From: Nitrospina sp052156635
Lineage (GTDB): Bacteria > Nitrospinota > Nitrospinia > Nitrospinales > Nitrospinaceae
Assembly: GCF_052156635.1 (NCBI RefSeq)
Contig: NZ_JBQKUO010000003.1
Span: forward strand, 248,001-312,000
Length of the DNA: 64,000 nt
Direction of reading: 5' to 3'
The notes below the pieces were generated by a model. It was not told where the DNA came from. It made no database searches and saw only the letters and a program-made list of their open reading frames with translations. Below, in pieces: positions 20,960 through 30,077 of the stretch. Numbering within the stretch: position 1 is the stretch's first letter; each line of letters starts with the position of its first letter. The translations under genes were made by a program, and so were the position numbers.

Positions 20960-20986
20960 TTGATTCGATTGAATTAAGAATATAAA
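20960..20986 (+). promoter_or_regulatory. Weak candidate promoter upstream of cysD
   Basis: TTGATT (20960-20965) and TATAAA (20981-20986) are good hexamers, but the 15-base spacing is short. It lies 50 bases before the cysD ATG, in the only gap that could carry a promoter for cysDN. A small dyad (GGTTTT/AAAACC) lies just upstream, near 20941-20958. Confidence 0.35.
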
Positions 20987-21038
20987 GTGGGATCATTCAT
21001 CCCCATCCCGGCCCTCGCGCCGCACAGGTACGTTTATC

Positions 21039-21842
21039 ATGGATCATTTGACTGACCTCGAAGATCAGAGCATTTACATTCTTCGTGAAGCTTATAAAAA
21101 TTTCAAAAACCTGGCCATGCTGTGGTCCATCGGCAAGGACTCCACGGTCATGTTGTGGCTGGCGCGCAAGGCGTTTTTCGGCCACTGCCCGATCCCGCTG
21201 GTGCACATCGACACCTCTTACAAGATTCCGGCAATGATCGAGTACCGCGACCACTACGCCAAAAAATGGGGCCTGAACCTCATTGTCGGCCAGAACAAGA
21301 AGGCCCTCGACGAGGGCATGAATCACGAAATGGGGCGCCTGGTGTGCTGTGAAGCGCTCAAGACCCAGGGCCTGCAACAGACCATGGAAGAGTACAATTT
21401 CACCGGACTCATCCTCGGTATCCGTCGCGACGAAGAGGGCACGCGCGCCAAGGAGCGCTACTTTTCGCCGCGCGATAAAAACTTTGAATGGAACTTCAAG
21501 GATCAACCGCCGGAGTTGTGGGATCAGTTCAAGACCACCTTCGCCGAAGGCACTCACATCCGCATCCATCCCCTTCTGCACTGGACGGAGTTGAACGTCT
21601 GGGAATACATCGAGCGGGAGAACATCCCCATCATCGACCTGTATTTCGCCAACGAGCAGGGAGAACGTTACCGGTCCCTCGGTTGCGCCCCCTGCACCGG
21701 CTCCATCAAGTCCAAGGCGCGGAATGTGAAAGAGATCATTGATGAATTGAAAAACACCACCGTATCCGAACGCTCCGGGCGCGCGCAGGACCAGGAAAAC
21801 GCGTACGCCATGCAGAAGCTTCGGGCTAAAGGTTACATGTAA
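21039..21842 (+). CDS. cysD: Sulfate adenylyltransferase, small subunit
   Basis: PAPS-reductase-fold ATP pyrophosphatase subunit that, with CysN, forms adenosine 5'-phosphosulfate from sulfate and ATP. The 267-residue protein begins MDHLTDLEDQSIYILREAYK. It carries the PP-loop-type motif MLWSIGKDSTVML (about residues 27-39), the conserved LVCCEALKTQGLQQTM, and the C-terminal RSLGCAPCTG and SERSGRAQDQE. cysN begins 2 bases after the stop. Confidence 0.95.
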   Translation: MDHLTDLEDQSIYILREAYKNFKNLAMLWSIGKDSTVMLWLARKAFFGHCPIPLVHIDTSYKIPAMIEYRDHYAKKWGLNLIVGQNKKALDEGMNHEMGRLVCCEALKTQGLQQTMEEYNFTGLILGIRRDEEGTRAKERYFSPRDKNFEWNFKDQPPELWDQFKTTFAEGTHIRIHPLLHWTELNVWEYIERENIPIIDLYFANEQGERYRSLGCAPCTGSIKSKARNVKEIIDELKNTTVSERSGRAQDQENAYAMQKLRAKGYM

Positions 21843-21844
21843 AT

Positions 21845-23671
21845 ATGGGAGACAACGGATTCAAGACTCCCCAGGATGGCCGCCTGATGAAGCTGGTCAT
21901 CGTGGGACACGTGGATCACGGCAAATCCACGCTCGTGGGTCGTCTGCTTGCCGACACCGACAGCCTGCCCACGGGCAAGCTGGATTTCGTAAAGAACATC
22001 TGCGACCAGCAGGGAAAGTCGTTCGAGTTCGCTTTCCTGCTCGATGCTCTGGAAGAAGAGCAGGAGCAGGGCATCACCATCGACACCTCGCAGATCTTCT
22101 TCAAGACCGAGAAGCGCTGGTACGTCATCATCGACGCCCCCGGCCACAAGGAATTTCTCAAGAACATGGTCACCGGCGCCGCCAACGCGGAGGCCGCCCT
22201 GCTTCTGATCGACGCCCACGAAGGCGTGCAGGAGCAGTCGCGCCGCCATGGCTACATCCTGCGCCTGCTCGGCATGACGCAGGTGGCGGTGGTCATCAAC
22301 AAGATGGACCTGGTGAAATACGACCCGGAAGTGTACTTTCGCATCAAAAGCGAGTACACGCAGTTTCTGGAGTCGATCGGCATCGAGGTGCGCGAGTTCA
22401 TCCCTATTTCCGCGAAGGAAGGCGAGAACGTCGCCAAGCGTTCCGAGCACATGCCGTGGTACACCGGGCCGACCATCCTCGAACGCCTCGACCAGTTCCA
22501 GGAAAAAGTCAGTACCGTGGAAAAACCGTTCCGCATGCCCATCCAGGACGTGTACAAGTTCGACCAGCGACGCATCATCGCAGGCCGGGTGGAGTCGGGC
22601 ACGGCGAAGGTCGGCGACCGCGTCCTCTTTTCTCCGTCCAACAAGAGCACGGTGATCAAGAGCATCGAAACGTGGAATGCAGATACCCCGGCAGCGGTGG
22701 AAGCGCAGCACTCGGTGGGCATCACGCTGGCCGAGCAGTTGTTCCTGGAGCGTGGCGAGATCATCAGCCTCGAAAAGAACGCACCGGTGGTCACCACCAC
22801 GTTCGACGCCAACGTGTTCTGGATGGGACAACGCCACCTGAAACGGGGCGAAACCTACAAGCTGAAACTCACCACGCAGAACGTGGACTGCGAGGTCGTC
22901 GAGTTCAAGAAAGCCATCGACGCCTCGACACTGGAAACCCTCCCGGACCAGGATTTCATCGCCAAGAACGACGTGGCGGAAGTGACGCTACGCACCAAGC
23001 GGCCCGTCGCTTTCGACCTGTTCACCGACATTGCCGAAACCGGACGATTCGTGCTGGTGGATGAGTACGACGTGTGCGGTGGCGGCATCATCACCCACTT
23101 CACCCCGCTGGAGGAAGTGGATCGCCTGCGCAACGAGGCACGCTACCGCGACTCGCACTGGGTGAAGGGCACCGTCACCTCGGAAATGCGCGCCTACCGC
23201 AACGGGCACCTGCCCGCCATGATCCTGTTCACCGGAAAGTCCGGCACCGGCAAGGCAGCGCTGGCAGGCAAGCTGGAAGAAGTGCTGTTCCACCAGAATT
23301 TCCAGAGCTACCTGCTGGACGGACGCAACATCCAGGTGGGCGTCGGCGCCGACATGGACGCGGAGACGTATTTCTCCGACGGCGAGGCGGTTCGCCGCTT
23401 TGGCGAGGTGGCCAAGTTGTTCCTCGACGCGGGCCACGTGGTCATTTCCACCTCCAACGTGTTCAACCAGGAGGACCACTCGAACGTCAACCTGCTGATC
23501 GAACCGAGCCCGCTGGTGGAGGTGCGCATCACCGACGACCAGTACCCGAAAGGCATGCCGGAAATCGTGCTCAGCCTGAACGACGCCAAGGACATCGACA
23601 CGGCGGTCACCCGCATCGTTGATTACCTGAAGGAAAAGAAAATCCTGACCGGCCACAACTATTCAATCTAA
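21845..23671 (+). CDS. cysN: Sulfate adenylyltransferase GTPase subunit with degenerate APS-kinase-like C-terminus
   Basis: A 608-residue protein. Residues about 1-430 form the EF-Tu-like CysN GTPase that drives sulfate adenylylation: GHVDHGKSTL (G1), DAPGHKEF (G3), NKMD (G4), then two beta-barrel domains. Residues about 450-608 align with APS kinase (AMILFTGKSGTGKAALAGKLEE; YLLDGRN; RRFGEVAKLF), as in the CysNC fusion. Here, however, the P-loop reads GTGKAA where active enzymes have GKS/T, DGDN is replaced by DGRN, and the APS-binding arm (FTGID-type region) is missing. It therefore probably makes APS but not PAPS. It is cotranscribed with cysD. Confidence 0.93.
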   Translation: MGDNGFKTPQDGRLMKLVIVGHVDHGKSTLVGRLLADTDSLPTGKLDFVKNICDQQGKSFEFAFLLDALEEEQEQGITIDTSQIFFKTEKRWYVIIDAPGHKEFLKNMVTGAANAEAALLLIDAHEGVQEQSRRHGYILRLLGMTQVAVVINKMDLVKYDPEVYFRIKSEYTQFLESIGIEVREFIPISAKEGENVAKRSEHMPWYTGPTILERLDQFQEKVSTVEKPFRMPIQDVYKFDQRRIIAGRVESGTAKVGDRVLFSPSNKSTVIKSIETWNADTPAAVEAQHSVGITLAEQLFLERGEIISLEKNAPVVTTTFDANVFWMGQRHLKRGETYKLKLTTQNVDCEVVEFKKAIDASTLETLPDQDFIAKNDVAEVTLRTKRPVAFDLFTDIAETGRFVLVDEYDVCGGGIITHFTPLEEVDRLRNEARYRDSHWVKGTVTSEMRAYRNGHLPAMILFTGKSGTGKAALAGKLEEVLFHQNFQSYLLDGRNIQVGVGADMDAETYFSDGEAVRRFGEVAKLFLDAGHVVISTSNVFNQEDHSNVNLLIEPSPLVEVRITDDQYPKGMPEIVLSLNDAKDIDTAVTRIVDYLKEKKILTGHNYSI

Positions 23672-23873
23672 CCCCACTCCATGGGGTGGAAGCGGGCACG
23701 GAAAATGAATCCAGAACAGGGCCCCGGACCCTCGTTCGCGGTCAACGTGCTGACCCGTTTCCCTCCCGCATGGCGGGAGAGAATTTGTTTGACTTTTGCC
23801 GCTTCCCATGTCAATTTACAACCTTCATTCTGGGGTTAATTGACCGAAAATACGGCATTTTGAGGAAACATCC

Positions 23874-24179
23874 ATGCCCAAGATCACCGTTCACGACACC
23901 GAAACCGGTGAACAGAAAGTCTTCAAAGTCGGCTACGGCGGCAACCTGAGAAAAGCCGCCCAGCACCACGACATCAGCCTCTACCGGGGCCTCCACGAAT
24001 ACACCAACTGCCACGGCATGGGGTCCTGCGGCACCTGCCTCGTGGAGATCGAGCCCATGGAACACGTGAACGATCACGGTCTCATCGAGAAACTCCACAA
24101 GATCAACGGCAACCGCAAGCTGGCCTGCCGCACCAAGGTGTACGGCGACATCTCCATCAAGACCAAGCTGGTGGAGTGA
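23874..24179 (+). CDS. 2Fe-2S plant-type ferredoxin
   Basis: A 101-residue electron carrier. The cluster ligands are Cys in CHGMGSCGTC (CX5CX2C, about residues 45-54) and Cys in KLACRTKV (about 83), the standard plant-type spacing. No signal peptide is seen. The 200 bases upstream to cysN hold a 7-bp hairpin (CTCCCGC/GCGGGAG near 23764-23780) but no convincing promoter. Partners are not evident from context; the cysDN genes lie upstream in the same direction. Confidence 0.88.
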   Translation: MPKITVHDTETGEQKVFKVGYGGNLRKAAQHHDISLYRGLHEYTNCHGMGSCGTCLVEIEPMEHVNDHGLIEKLHKINGNRKLACRTKVYGDISIKTKLVE

Positions 24180-24258
24180 GCGCCCTCTCCGGCACTCCCC
24201 TTTCCTTCTTATCCGTCTGAACGACCCGGCAAAATATGTGGACGGCGAAAGTGCGTCT

Positions 24259-24618
24259 TCAAATGATCTGAAGCAGGATCAGCATCGGCAGGAATATGAG
24301 CCCCATCACCGTCACCCCCGCATGCAAAACCACATCCCATTTGCGGCTCATCGGAATGATTGTGATAAAGTAGAGGGCCACGAGGTAATCCCAGATCGTG
24401 TTTTCTCCATGAATTGCATTGATCACGAGGTAGGAACCGAGTCCGAACAGCACCGCAATATAAACCAGCAGATGCGTCCGCACCAAAGAGGGGGTCTTCT
24501 TCTGAAACCCGAGCGACAATCCGACGAACACGTTGATGATGTGCAGGCAGATGGTGGCCGCGACCCAAATCAGGGACGGCGACGCCTGCACCTGGTCGAT
24601 CATGTTCGGTGGATTCAT
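24259..24618 (-). CDS. Small four-helix membrane protein, unknown
   Basis: A 119-residue protein that is almost entirely hydrophobic with about four transmembrane segments (around residues 15-35, 45-65, 75-92 and 98-118), separated by short basic or polar loops such as FQKKTPSLVRTH and MSRKWD. I do not recognise a family. It is divergent from the SDR gene, with about 47 bases between starts, so the two may share a control region. Confidence 0.55.
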   Translation of the reverse strand: MNPPNMIDQVQASPSLIWVAATICLHIINVFVGLSLGFQKKTPSLVRTHLLVYIAVLFGLGSYLVINAIHGENTIWDYLVALYFITIIPMSRKWDVVLHAGVTVMGLIFLPMLILLQII

Positions 24619-24665
24619 GGACGCATCTCCAAAGGCTGGCTGGAAAACAGGAAAGGAATTCTAAC

Positions 24666-25463
24666 ATGGATTTGAATCTGGCAGGACGCAAAGTCCTGAT
24701 CACGGGCGTGGGAGACGGCATCGGCCGCGAACTGGCGCTGGCTTTCGGAAAAGAAGGTGCGCGCGTCGCCGGGTGCGCCCGCACCACGGAACGCCTGCAG
24801 ACGCTGGAAAAGGAAATCGAAGGCGACGGGCACCTGTTCCAGTACGCCGACCTCATGCAGAAGGACGACCTCGAACGCTTCTTCTGGTTTGCGGTGGAGC
24901 AGCTGGACGGACTCGACGTACTCATCAACAATGTCGGTTCCATCACCAAAATGGCGACGTTCTTCGAACTCACCGACGACGACTGGCAGGAGGCGTTTGA
25001 CATCAACCTCATGACCGCCGTTCGCCTGTGCCGGTTGGCGGTGGCGGAGCTGAAAAAATCGAAGGCTCCCTGCATCCTCAATATCTCGTCGATCGCGGGC
25101 AACCGTCCGACCGGAATCTTCCCGCATTACGCCGCCATGAAGGCGGGGATTTCGAACCTCACCGTGTCGCTCGCACACACCCTCGCGCCGGACGGCATCC
25201 GCGTCAACACCGTCGCGCCGGGTCCGGTGTGGACACGGTCCTGGGAATTCGAAGCGGAGGCCGGCGCCAAAAGTTCGGGCCAGAGCAAGGAAGAAAAAAT
25301 TGAAGAGATCAAGCAGTCCACGGCGCAGGAAGTGCCGCTCAAACGCATCGGTGTGCCGGCGGACGTCACCGGTCTCACCCTGTTTCTCGCCTCGGATCAG
25401 GCATCGTGGATCACCGGCGCGCATTACACCGTTGACGGGGGCATCGTCAGCAACCCGTTTTAA
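24666..25463 (+). CDS. Short-chain dehydrogenase/reductase
   Basis: A 265-residue classical SDR. The cofactor loop is VLITGVGDGIGREL (TGxxxGIG, about residues 12-22), LINNVGS replaces the more common NNAG, the catalytic Ser lies in NISSIAG, and the YAAMK motif gives the Tyr and Lys. The C-terminal ASWITGAHYTVDGGI is typical of 3-oxoacyl-ACP reductase-like members. ATG 24666 is chosen because an AGGAAT-type site precedes it and the hydrophobic first strand then begins at once. Substrate unknown. Confidence 0.85.
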   Translation: MDLNLAGRKVLITGVGDGIGRELALAFGKEGARVAGCARTTERLQTLEKEIEGDGHLFQYADLMQKDDLERFFWFAVEQLDGLDVLINNVGSITKMATFFELTDDDWQEAFDINLMTAVRLCRLAVAELKKSKAPCILNISSIAGNRPTGIFPHYAAMKAGISNLTVSLAHTLAPDGIRVNTVAPGPVWTRSWEFEAEAGAKSSGQSKEEKIEEIKQSTAQEVPLKRIGVPADVTGLTLFLASDQASWITGAHYTVDGGIVSNPF

Positions 25464-25479
25464 AAAATAAACCGTGTCG

Positions 25480-26544
25480 TTAAATCCGCTTGCGCAGTCC
25501 GTCGTGTATTTCCTGGAGGGTCTGTTGCAGGGTGTATTTGTAATCCCATTCGGGATAATCGGTTTTGAAGCGCGTGACGTCACTGATCCACCAGATGTGG
25601 TCTCCCGCCCGGGCCTTATCCACATATTCCCATTTCAGTTTGTTGCCTGAAATTTCCTCGCACATCTGGATCGCCTCCAGCACCGAGCAGTTGCTGTGGC
25701 GCCCTCCTCCCAGGTTGTACACCTTGCCCACTCCCGGCCGCATGTAAAACTGGTAGAGCGCCGAGACGGTGTCGCTGCTGTGGATGTTGTCGCGCACCTG
25801 CTTGCCCTGGTAGCCAAACACCTTGTAGGGGGTTTTCTTCATGGTGCACATCATCAGGTACGAAAGGAAACCGTGCATCTCCGTCCCGGAGTGCGCGGAC
25901 CCGGTGAGGCACCCCGCACGGAAGCACGCCGTCTTCATGCCGAAGTAGCGGCCGAACTCCTGCACCATCAGGTCGCCCGACAGTTTGGATACGCCGAACA
26001 GGCTGTGCATGCATTCATCGATGCTCATGCTCTCGTCGATGCCGTGGGCGTAGTACGGATGCTTGCTTTCCAGTTCCCAGCGCGTCTCTTCTTCCACGAA
26101 GGGAAAGGAATTCGGCCGGTCCCCGTACACCTTGTTGGTGGACATGTAGATGAAAACGGCGTCCGGACAGAACAGCCGGGCCAGCTCAAGAAGGACCAGC
26201 GTGCCGTTGGCGTTGACCGTGAAGTCGGTCATCGCCTGCTCTGCGGCCCAGTCGTGCGACGGCTGCGCCGCGGAATGAACGATGAGTTTGGTGTCCTTGC
26301 CATACGTCTTGAACAACCGCTCCATGTTGGCACGGTCGCGGATGTCCACGGAGTGGTGGGAGTAGGAGTCGTAAGTCTGGGTCAGGCGCTGTTCGTTCCA
26401 CACGGTGGAAGCCTGTTCCCCGAAATAGACCGAACGCATGTCGTTGTCCACGCCGTGCACATAAAATCCCTGACCCAGCAGAAACTCAACGGCTTCGGAG
26501 CCGACCATGCCGCTCGAGCCGGTCACAATCGCAATGTCTGTCAT
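25480..26544 (-). CDS. NAD-dependent epimerase/dehydratase, CDP-paratose 2-epimerase-like
   Basis: A 354-residue extended SDR that probably acts on a nucleotide sugar. ATG 26544 is chosen because the protein then begins MTDIAIVTGSSGMVGSE, placing the TGxxGxxG loop at the N-terminus. The middle has VHSAAQPSHDWA, STNKVYGD, and SLFGVSKLSGD, where Phe occupies the place of the usual catalytic Tyr of YxxxK; I recall relatives with the same feature. KQVRDNIHSSDTVSA and YNLGGGRHSNCS are characteristic of the tyvelose/paratose epimerase-like group. Convergent with the SDR gene; the phosphohexomutase gene is divergent. Confidence 0.8.
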   Translation of the reverse strand: MTDIAIVTGSSGMVGSEAVEFLLGQGFYVHGVDNDMRSVYFGEQASTVWNEQRLTQTYDSYSHHSVDIRDRANMERLFKTYGKDTKLIVHSAAQPSHDWAAEQAMTDFTVNANGTLVLLELARLFCPDAVFIYMSTNKVYGDRPNSFPFVEEETRWELESKHPYYAHGIDESMSIDECMHSLFGVSKLSGDLMVQEFGRYFGMKTACFRAGCLTGSAHSGTEMHGFLSYLMMCTMKKTPYKVFGYQGKQVRDNIHSSDTVSALYQFYMRPGVGKVYNLGGGRHSNCSVLEAIQMCEEISGNKLKWEYVDKARAGDHIWWISDVTRFKTDYPEWDYKYTLQQTLQEIHDGLRKRI

Positions 26545-26685
26545 TGTATGATCCTGCAGCAGGCGTCCCGCGGCCGCATCTCGCCGGGCGTGCTCACCAT
26601 TTCCTGCGTTGCCAACGGGTCGCAATTATTCTATTCTTGAAACCATTCAGCTATTCAATATAACAGACAACCTTTTCCCCCTCAA

Positions 26686-28062
26686 ATGATGAACCCTCAA
26701 ATCTTCCGCGAATACGACATCCGGGGCCTCGTGGAGCAGGACCTCGCTCCCGAAAACGTCGAGTTGATCGGCAAGGCCATCGGCACCTATTTCCGGCGCC
26801 ACAACAAAAAGACATTGTCACTGGGTTGGGATATTCGCGCCAGTTCCAAAGAGTTCCGCGTCATCCTGACCCGGGCCCTGAATGCGACGGGATGCGATGT
26901 CATCGACATCGGGATGGTGCCGACGCCGGTCGCCTATTACTCCCTTCACAAACTGGACGTCGATGGCGGGGTGATGATCACCGGCAGCCACAACCCGCCG
27001 GAATTCAACGGATTCAAAATCAGTTTCGAAAAGCACAGCCTGTACGGCCAGCGCATCCAGGAATTGAAGGCACTGATCGACAATAACGATTTTGAGACCG
27101 GGAGCGGAAGCGCCCGGGAACAGGACATCAAGCAGGACTACATGGACCACATTGCCGGCCTGATTGAAATCAAGCGTCCGATCAAGGTGGTGCTGGACGG
27201 AGGCAACGGCTGTTTCGGCATCGTCGGCCCCGAACTCATCCGCCGCATCGGCGTGGAAAGCATCGAGCAGTTCTGCGAACCGGACGGCACGTTTCCGAAC
27301 CATCATCCCGATCCCACCGTGGCCAAATACATGGAAAGCCTGATGGCCCGCGTAAAACAAGAACAGGCGCAGATAGGAATCGGTTTCGACGGCGACGCCG
27401 ACCGCATCGGCGTGGTGGACGACAAGGGCAACCTGCTGTGGGGCGACCAACTGCTCATCCTGTTCGCGCGCGACCTGTTGAAACGCCACCCCGGTACGGC
27501 GGTGGTGGGCGAGGTGAAGTGTTCACGCAACCTGTTTGAAGACATCAAGAAACACGGAGGCCAGCCGCACATGTCCGCCGCCGGTCATTCGCTCATCAAA
27601 AAAAAGATGCAGGAAACCAGGGCCCTGCTTGCAGGCGAGATGAGCGGACACATGTGTTTCGCCGATTCCTACTTCGGATTCGACGACGCCATCTACGCCG
27701 CCTGCCGCATGCTGGAGATCGTTTCCAATACAAAGCAGCCGGTTTCCGAGATGCTCGCCGACCTGCCCGTCATGCACAACACGCCGGAAATCCGCATTGA
27801 CTGCCCCGACGACCTGAAATTCAGCCTGGTGAAGGAAGTGACCGAAATCTTTCGCGGCCGCTACAATGTGATCGACATCGACGGTGTGCGCATCGAGTTC
27901 GATGAAGGCTGGGGCCTGCTCCGCGCGTCCAACACGCAGCCGGTGCTGGTTCTGCGGTTCGAGGCGACGAACAAGGAAAAGCTCAACGAGTACCAGCAGC
28001 TGGTGAGCGCCGAACTCGAAAAATACAAACCCGACGTCAACTTCGTCCCGGTGCCTGCATGA
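26686..28062 (+). CDS. Phosphomannomutase/phosphoglucomutase
   Basis: A 458-residue alpha-D-phosphohexomutase. The start FREYDIRG is the family N-terminus. The phosphoserine loop is GGVMITGSHNPPEFNG (Ser at about residue 104), the metal loop is GFDGDADRIG, the sugar-binding loop GEMSGH, and the C-terminal phosphate-binding motif RASNTQPVLVLRFEA. It converts mannose- or glucose-6-phosphate to the 1-phosphates used for nucleotide sugars, consistent with the nearby epimerase. Two ATG codons are tandem (26686, 26689) with no clear Shine-Dalgarno. Confidence 0.93.
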   Translation: MMNPQIFREYDIRGLVEQDLAPENVELIGKAIGTYFRRHNKKTLSLGWDIRASSKEFRVILTRALNATGCDVIDIGMVPTPVAYYSLHKLDVDGGVMITGSHNPPEFNGFKISFEKHSLYGQRIQELKALIDNNDFETGSGSAREQDIKQDYMDHIAGLIEIKRPIKVVLDGGNGCFGIVGPELIRRIGVESIEQFCEPDGTFPNHHPDPTVAKYMESLMARVKQEQAQIGIGFDGDADRIGVVDDKGNLLWGDQLLILFARDLLKRHPGTAVVGEVKCSRNLFEDIKKHGGQPHMSAAGHSLIKKKMQETRALLAGEMSGHMCFADSYFGFDDAIYAACRMLEIVSNTKQPVSEMLADLPVMHNTPEIRIDCPDDLKFSLVKEVTEIFRGRYNVIDIDGVRIEFDEGWGLLRASNTQPVLVLRFEATNKEKLNEYQQLVSAELEKYKPDVNFVPVPA

Positions 28063-28436
28063 AGTACGCGCACACACGCTTCCGCGTGTCCGACATGGGC
28101 GCGTCGCTGAAGTTCTACCGCGACGTGCTGGGAATGAAAGTGGTTGAGGAATCGACTTCGCCGCGCGGCTCGAAACTGGTGTTCCTGCAGTTTCCGGAAA
28201 ACGACGCCGAACTGGAGTTGTGTTCGTTTCCCGACAGCGGCGAGGTTTCCGTGCCTGAAGACCTCGTCCACCTCGCGTTCGAGGTGGACGACCTGGATGT
28301 GTGGTTGAAACGGTTGAAGGAAGGTGGCGCGCCCATCACCGAAGGACCCACCGAAAGCCGCAGCGGTTCGCGGTTCCTCTTCACCGAGGACCCGGACAAA
28401 TACGAGATCGAGATCATTCAGCGCGGGAACCGCTGA
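28059..28436 (+). CDS. VOC-family protein, glyoxalase I-like
   Basis: A 125-residue vicinal-oxygen-chelate protein with two beta-alpha-beta-beta-beta units. The order of conserved features fits lactoylglutathione lyase: YAHTRFRVSDM with a metal His at residue 5, FYRDVLGMKVV, a central Glu-rich ELELCSF, VHLAFEVDDL with His, and KYEIEIIQ with the last Glu. A methylglyoxal-detoxifying role is likely but other VOC activities are possible. Its start overlaps the preceding stop (ATGA). Confidence 0.82.
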   Translation: MKYAHTRFRVSDMGASLKFYRDVLGMKVVEESTSPRGSKLVFLQFPENDAELELCSFPDSGEVSVPEDLVHLAFEVDDLDVWLKRLKEGGAPITEGPTESRSGSRFLFTEDPDKYEIEIIQRGNR

Positions 28437-28443
28437 ATCCGCC

Positions 28444-29247
28444 TCAGGTCACGATCACCCCGGCGTACCCCACCACGCTTTCCATATCGCCGCTCACTTC
28501 CCCCGACGTCATGTAGCGGCTGAGCACCGCCTGCTTCGCGCCGAGGTCGCGCACGGTGGTCAGCATGACGGTGGCGGGATTGACCCCGCACATGGTGATG
28601 CGCTCGTCGTGCACGGTGGTGTGGAGTCCGGCGGCATCGAGTTTCAATATCCGGTCAATGGCCCGGCGATCCTTTTCCAGCGCGCTTTCATGCGTTTCAT
28701 AATGCGTCATGTCCGAGCTCGCCACCACCAGCACCGGTTCATTCATCTCCTCAATCGCCCGCGCCAGCGCGTGCCCCACCTTCACGCAGTCATTGAGGCT
28801 GAGCCGTTTCAGGCAGAGCGGCACAAACCTGAATGTTTTTTTCAGGTATTGAAGGAAAGGCAGTTGCGTTTCCAGGGAATGCTCGTTTTCGTGCGCGGCT
28901 TCATCCTCCTCCACGCCGGGCAGGTGTTTCCTGATGGCGGCGGCGAGTTCGGTGTCGATCTGCACGTCGCCCATGGGCATGACCCACGCGCCCTGGGACT
29001 GGATGGCGACGGGCCGGCCGCGGCCCGTGTGGTTGGGTCCGATGAGAAGGATGCGTTCGGGAATCTCGATGCGCTCGTACACGGATCCCGCGACGTCACC
29101 GGAGTACATGAAGCCCGCGTGCGGCGCCACCACCCCCAATGCACGCACGGCATTGCGGTCGCCGGACAGGTGGCTTTTGACTTCCTCGATCAACGCCTGG
29201 GGCTGGTCCGGATAAAAGCGGCCGGACACCGCGGGTTGGCGAAGCAT
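28444..29247 (-). CDS. amrB: MEMO1-family protein (AmmeMemoRadiSam system protein B)
   Basis: A 267-residue protein of the MEMO family, structurally related to class III extradiol dioxygenases. Conserved patches are RQPAVSGRFYPD at the start, VAPHAGFMYSG, LLIGPNHTG, NEHSLETQLPFL, VASSDMTHYE and a late CGVNPA; the His and Cys residues are the presumed metal site. In many bacteria it occurs with an AMMECR1 protein and a radical SAM protein, neither of which is in this window. The reaction is unknown. It is followed by the Pcm gene on the same strand. Confidence 0.88.
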   Translation of the reverse strand: MLRQPAVSGRFYPDQPQALIEEVKSHLSGDRNAVRALGVVAPHAGFMYSGDVAGSVYERIEIPERILLIGPNHTGRGRPVAIQSQGAWVMPMGDVQIDTELAAAIRKHLPGVEEDEAAHENEHSLETQLPFLQYLKKTFRFVPLCLKRLSLNDCVKVGHALARAIEEMNEPVLVVASSDMTHYETHESALEKDRRAIDRILKLDAAGLHTTVHDERITMCGVNPATVMLTTVRDLGAKQAVLSRYMTSGEVSGDMESVVGYAGVIVT

Positions 29248-29267
29248 CCCACACCTCCCGTTTCAAA

Positions 29268-30077
29268 CTACCGGTTGCGCACCGCCCCGGTCATCGGCAC
29301 GAAGCGCACGCCGGTGATGACCTCCTGCGAAATGCCTTCGGCGTCCTTCCGGATCAGCAACAGTTTTTGTGCCACCTCGGCTTCCACCGGAATCACCATG
29401 CGCCCGCCGACCTTCAACTGGTCGAGCAAGGGTTCGGGCACCTTCGGGGCGGCGGCGGTGATCATGATGGCATCGAACGGCGCGTGTTCAGGCCATCCCT
29501 TGTAGCCGTCGCCGTGGCGGGTGTGAACATTATTGTACCCCAGTTTTCGCAGGCGGTCGCGGGCTTCACGGGCGAGGGATTCGACGATTTCGATGGTATA
29601 GACTTCCCTTGCCAGTCCGGAAAGCACCGCGGCCTGGTAGCCGGAACCGGTGCCGATCTCCAGCACGCGGTCGCCGGGTTTCAACTCCAGAGCCTGGGTC
29701 ATGAGGGCAACGACGTAAGGTTGCGAGATGGTCTGACGGTGGCCGATGGGAAGGGGAAAATCAGAGTAAGCGAACGGTTGCCGCGAGGCGGGCACGAATT
29801 GGTGCCGGGGAACACGGCCCATGGCCTCGAGCACCCGCGGGTCGGTGATGTTCCGCCCGCGCAGGTCCTCGCTTACCATGCGGCGGCGTTCCTGTTCGAA
29901 ACTATCCGGCCAGGACAGGCCGGGTGGAAATGAAACCGAGAAGACGGCTGTGAAAAGGAAAAAAAGAAGAAGTTGTTTACAAAATGAGACCGTTCTTTTT
30001 AAGCCATTCTTCCGTATCGAAGTTTTCGCTGACGAATTCCTCAAACTCGATTTCCTTTTGCGACAAAGGCTGGCCAT
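29268..30077 (-). CDS. pcm: Protein-L-isoaspartate O-methyltransferase, probably exported
   Basis: SAM-dependent repair enzyme for isoaspartyl residues. The motifs are VLEAMGRVPRHQFVP, YSDFPLPIGHRQTISQPYVV, the SAM loop VLEIGTGSGYQAAVLS, and GGRMVIPV. Upstream of the usual cytosolic N-terminus (a good ATG with AGGAA lies at 29879) the frame stays open and encodes a signal-like segment, KQLLLFFLFTAVFSVSF, outside the preceding gene. This suggests a periplasmic form, yet no ATG, GTG or TTG lies close before it. The nearest ATG is 30077, inside the previous gene and without a good Shine-Dalgarno. Function is sure; the start is not. Confidence 0.85.
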   Translation of the reverse strand: MASLCRKRKSSLRNSSAKTSIRKNGLKRTVSFCKQLLLFFLFTAVFSVSFPPGLSWPDSFEQERRRMVSEDLRGRNITDPRVLEAMGRVPRHQFVPASRQPFAYSDFPLPIGHRQTISQPYVVALMTQALELKPGDRVLEIGTGSGYQAAVLSGLAREVYTIEIVESLAREARDRLRKLGYNNVHTRHGDGYKGWPEHAPFDAIMITAAAPKVPEPLLDQLKVGGRMVIPVEAEVAQKLLLIRKDAEGISQEVITGVRFVPMTGAVRNR

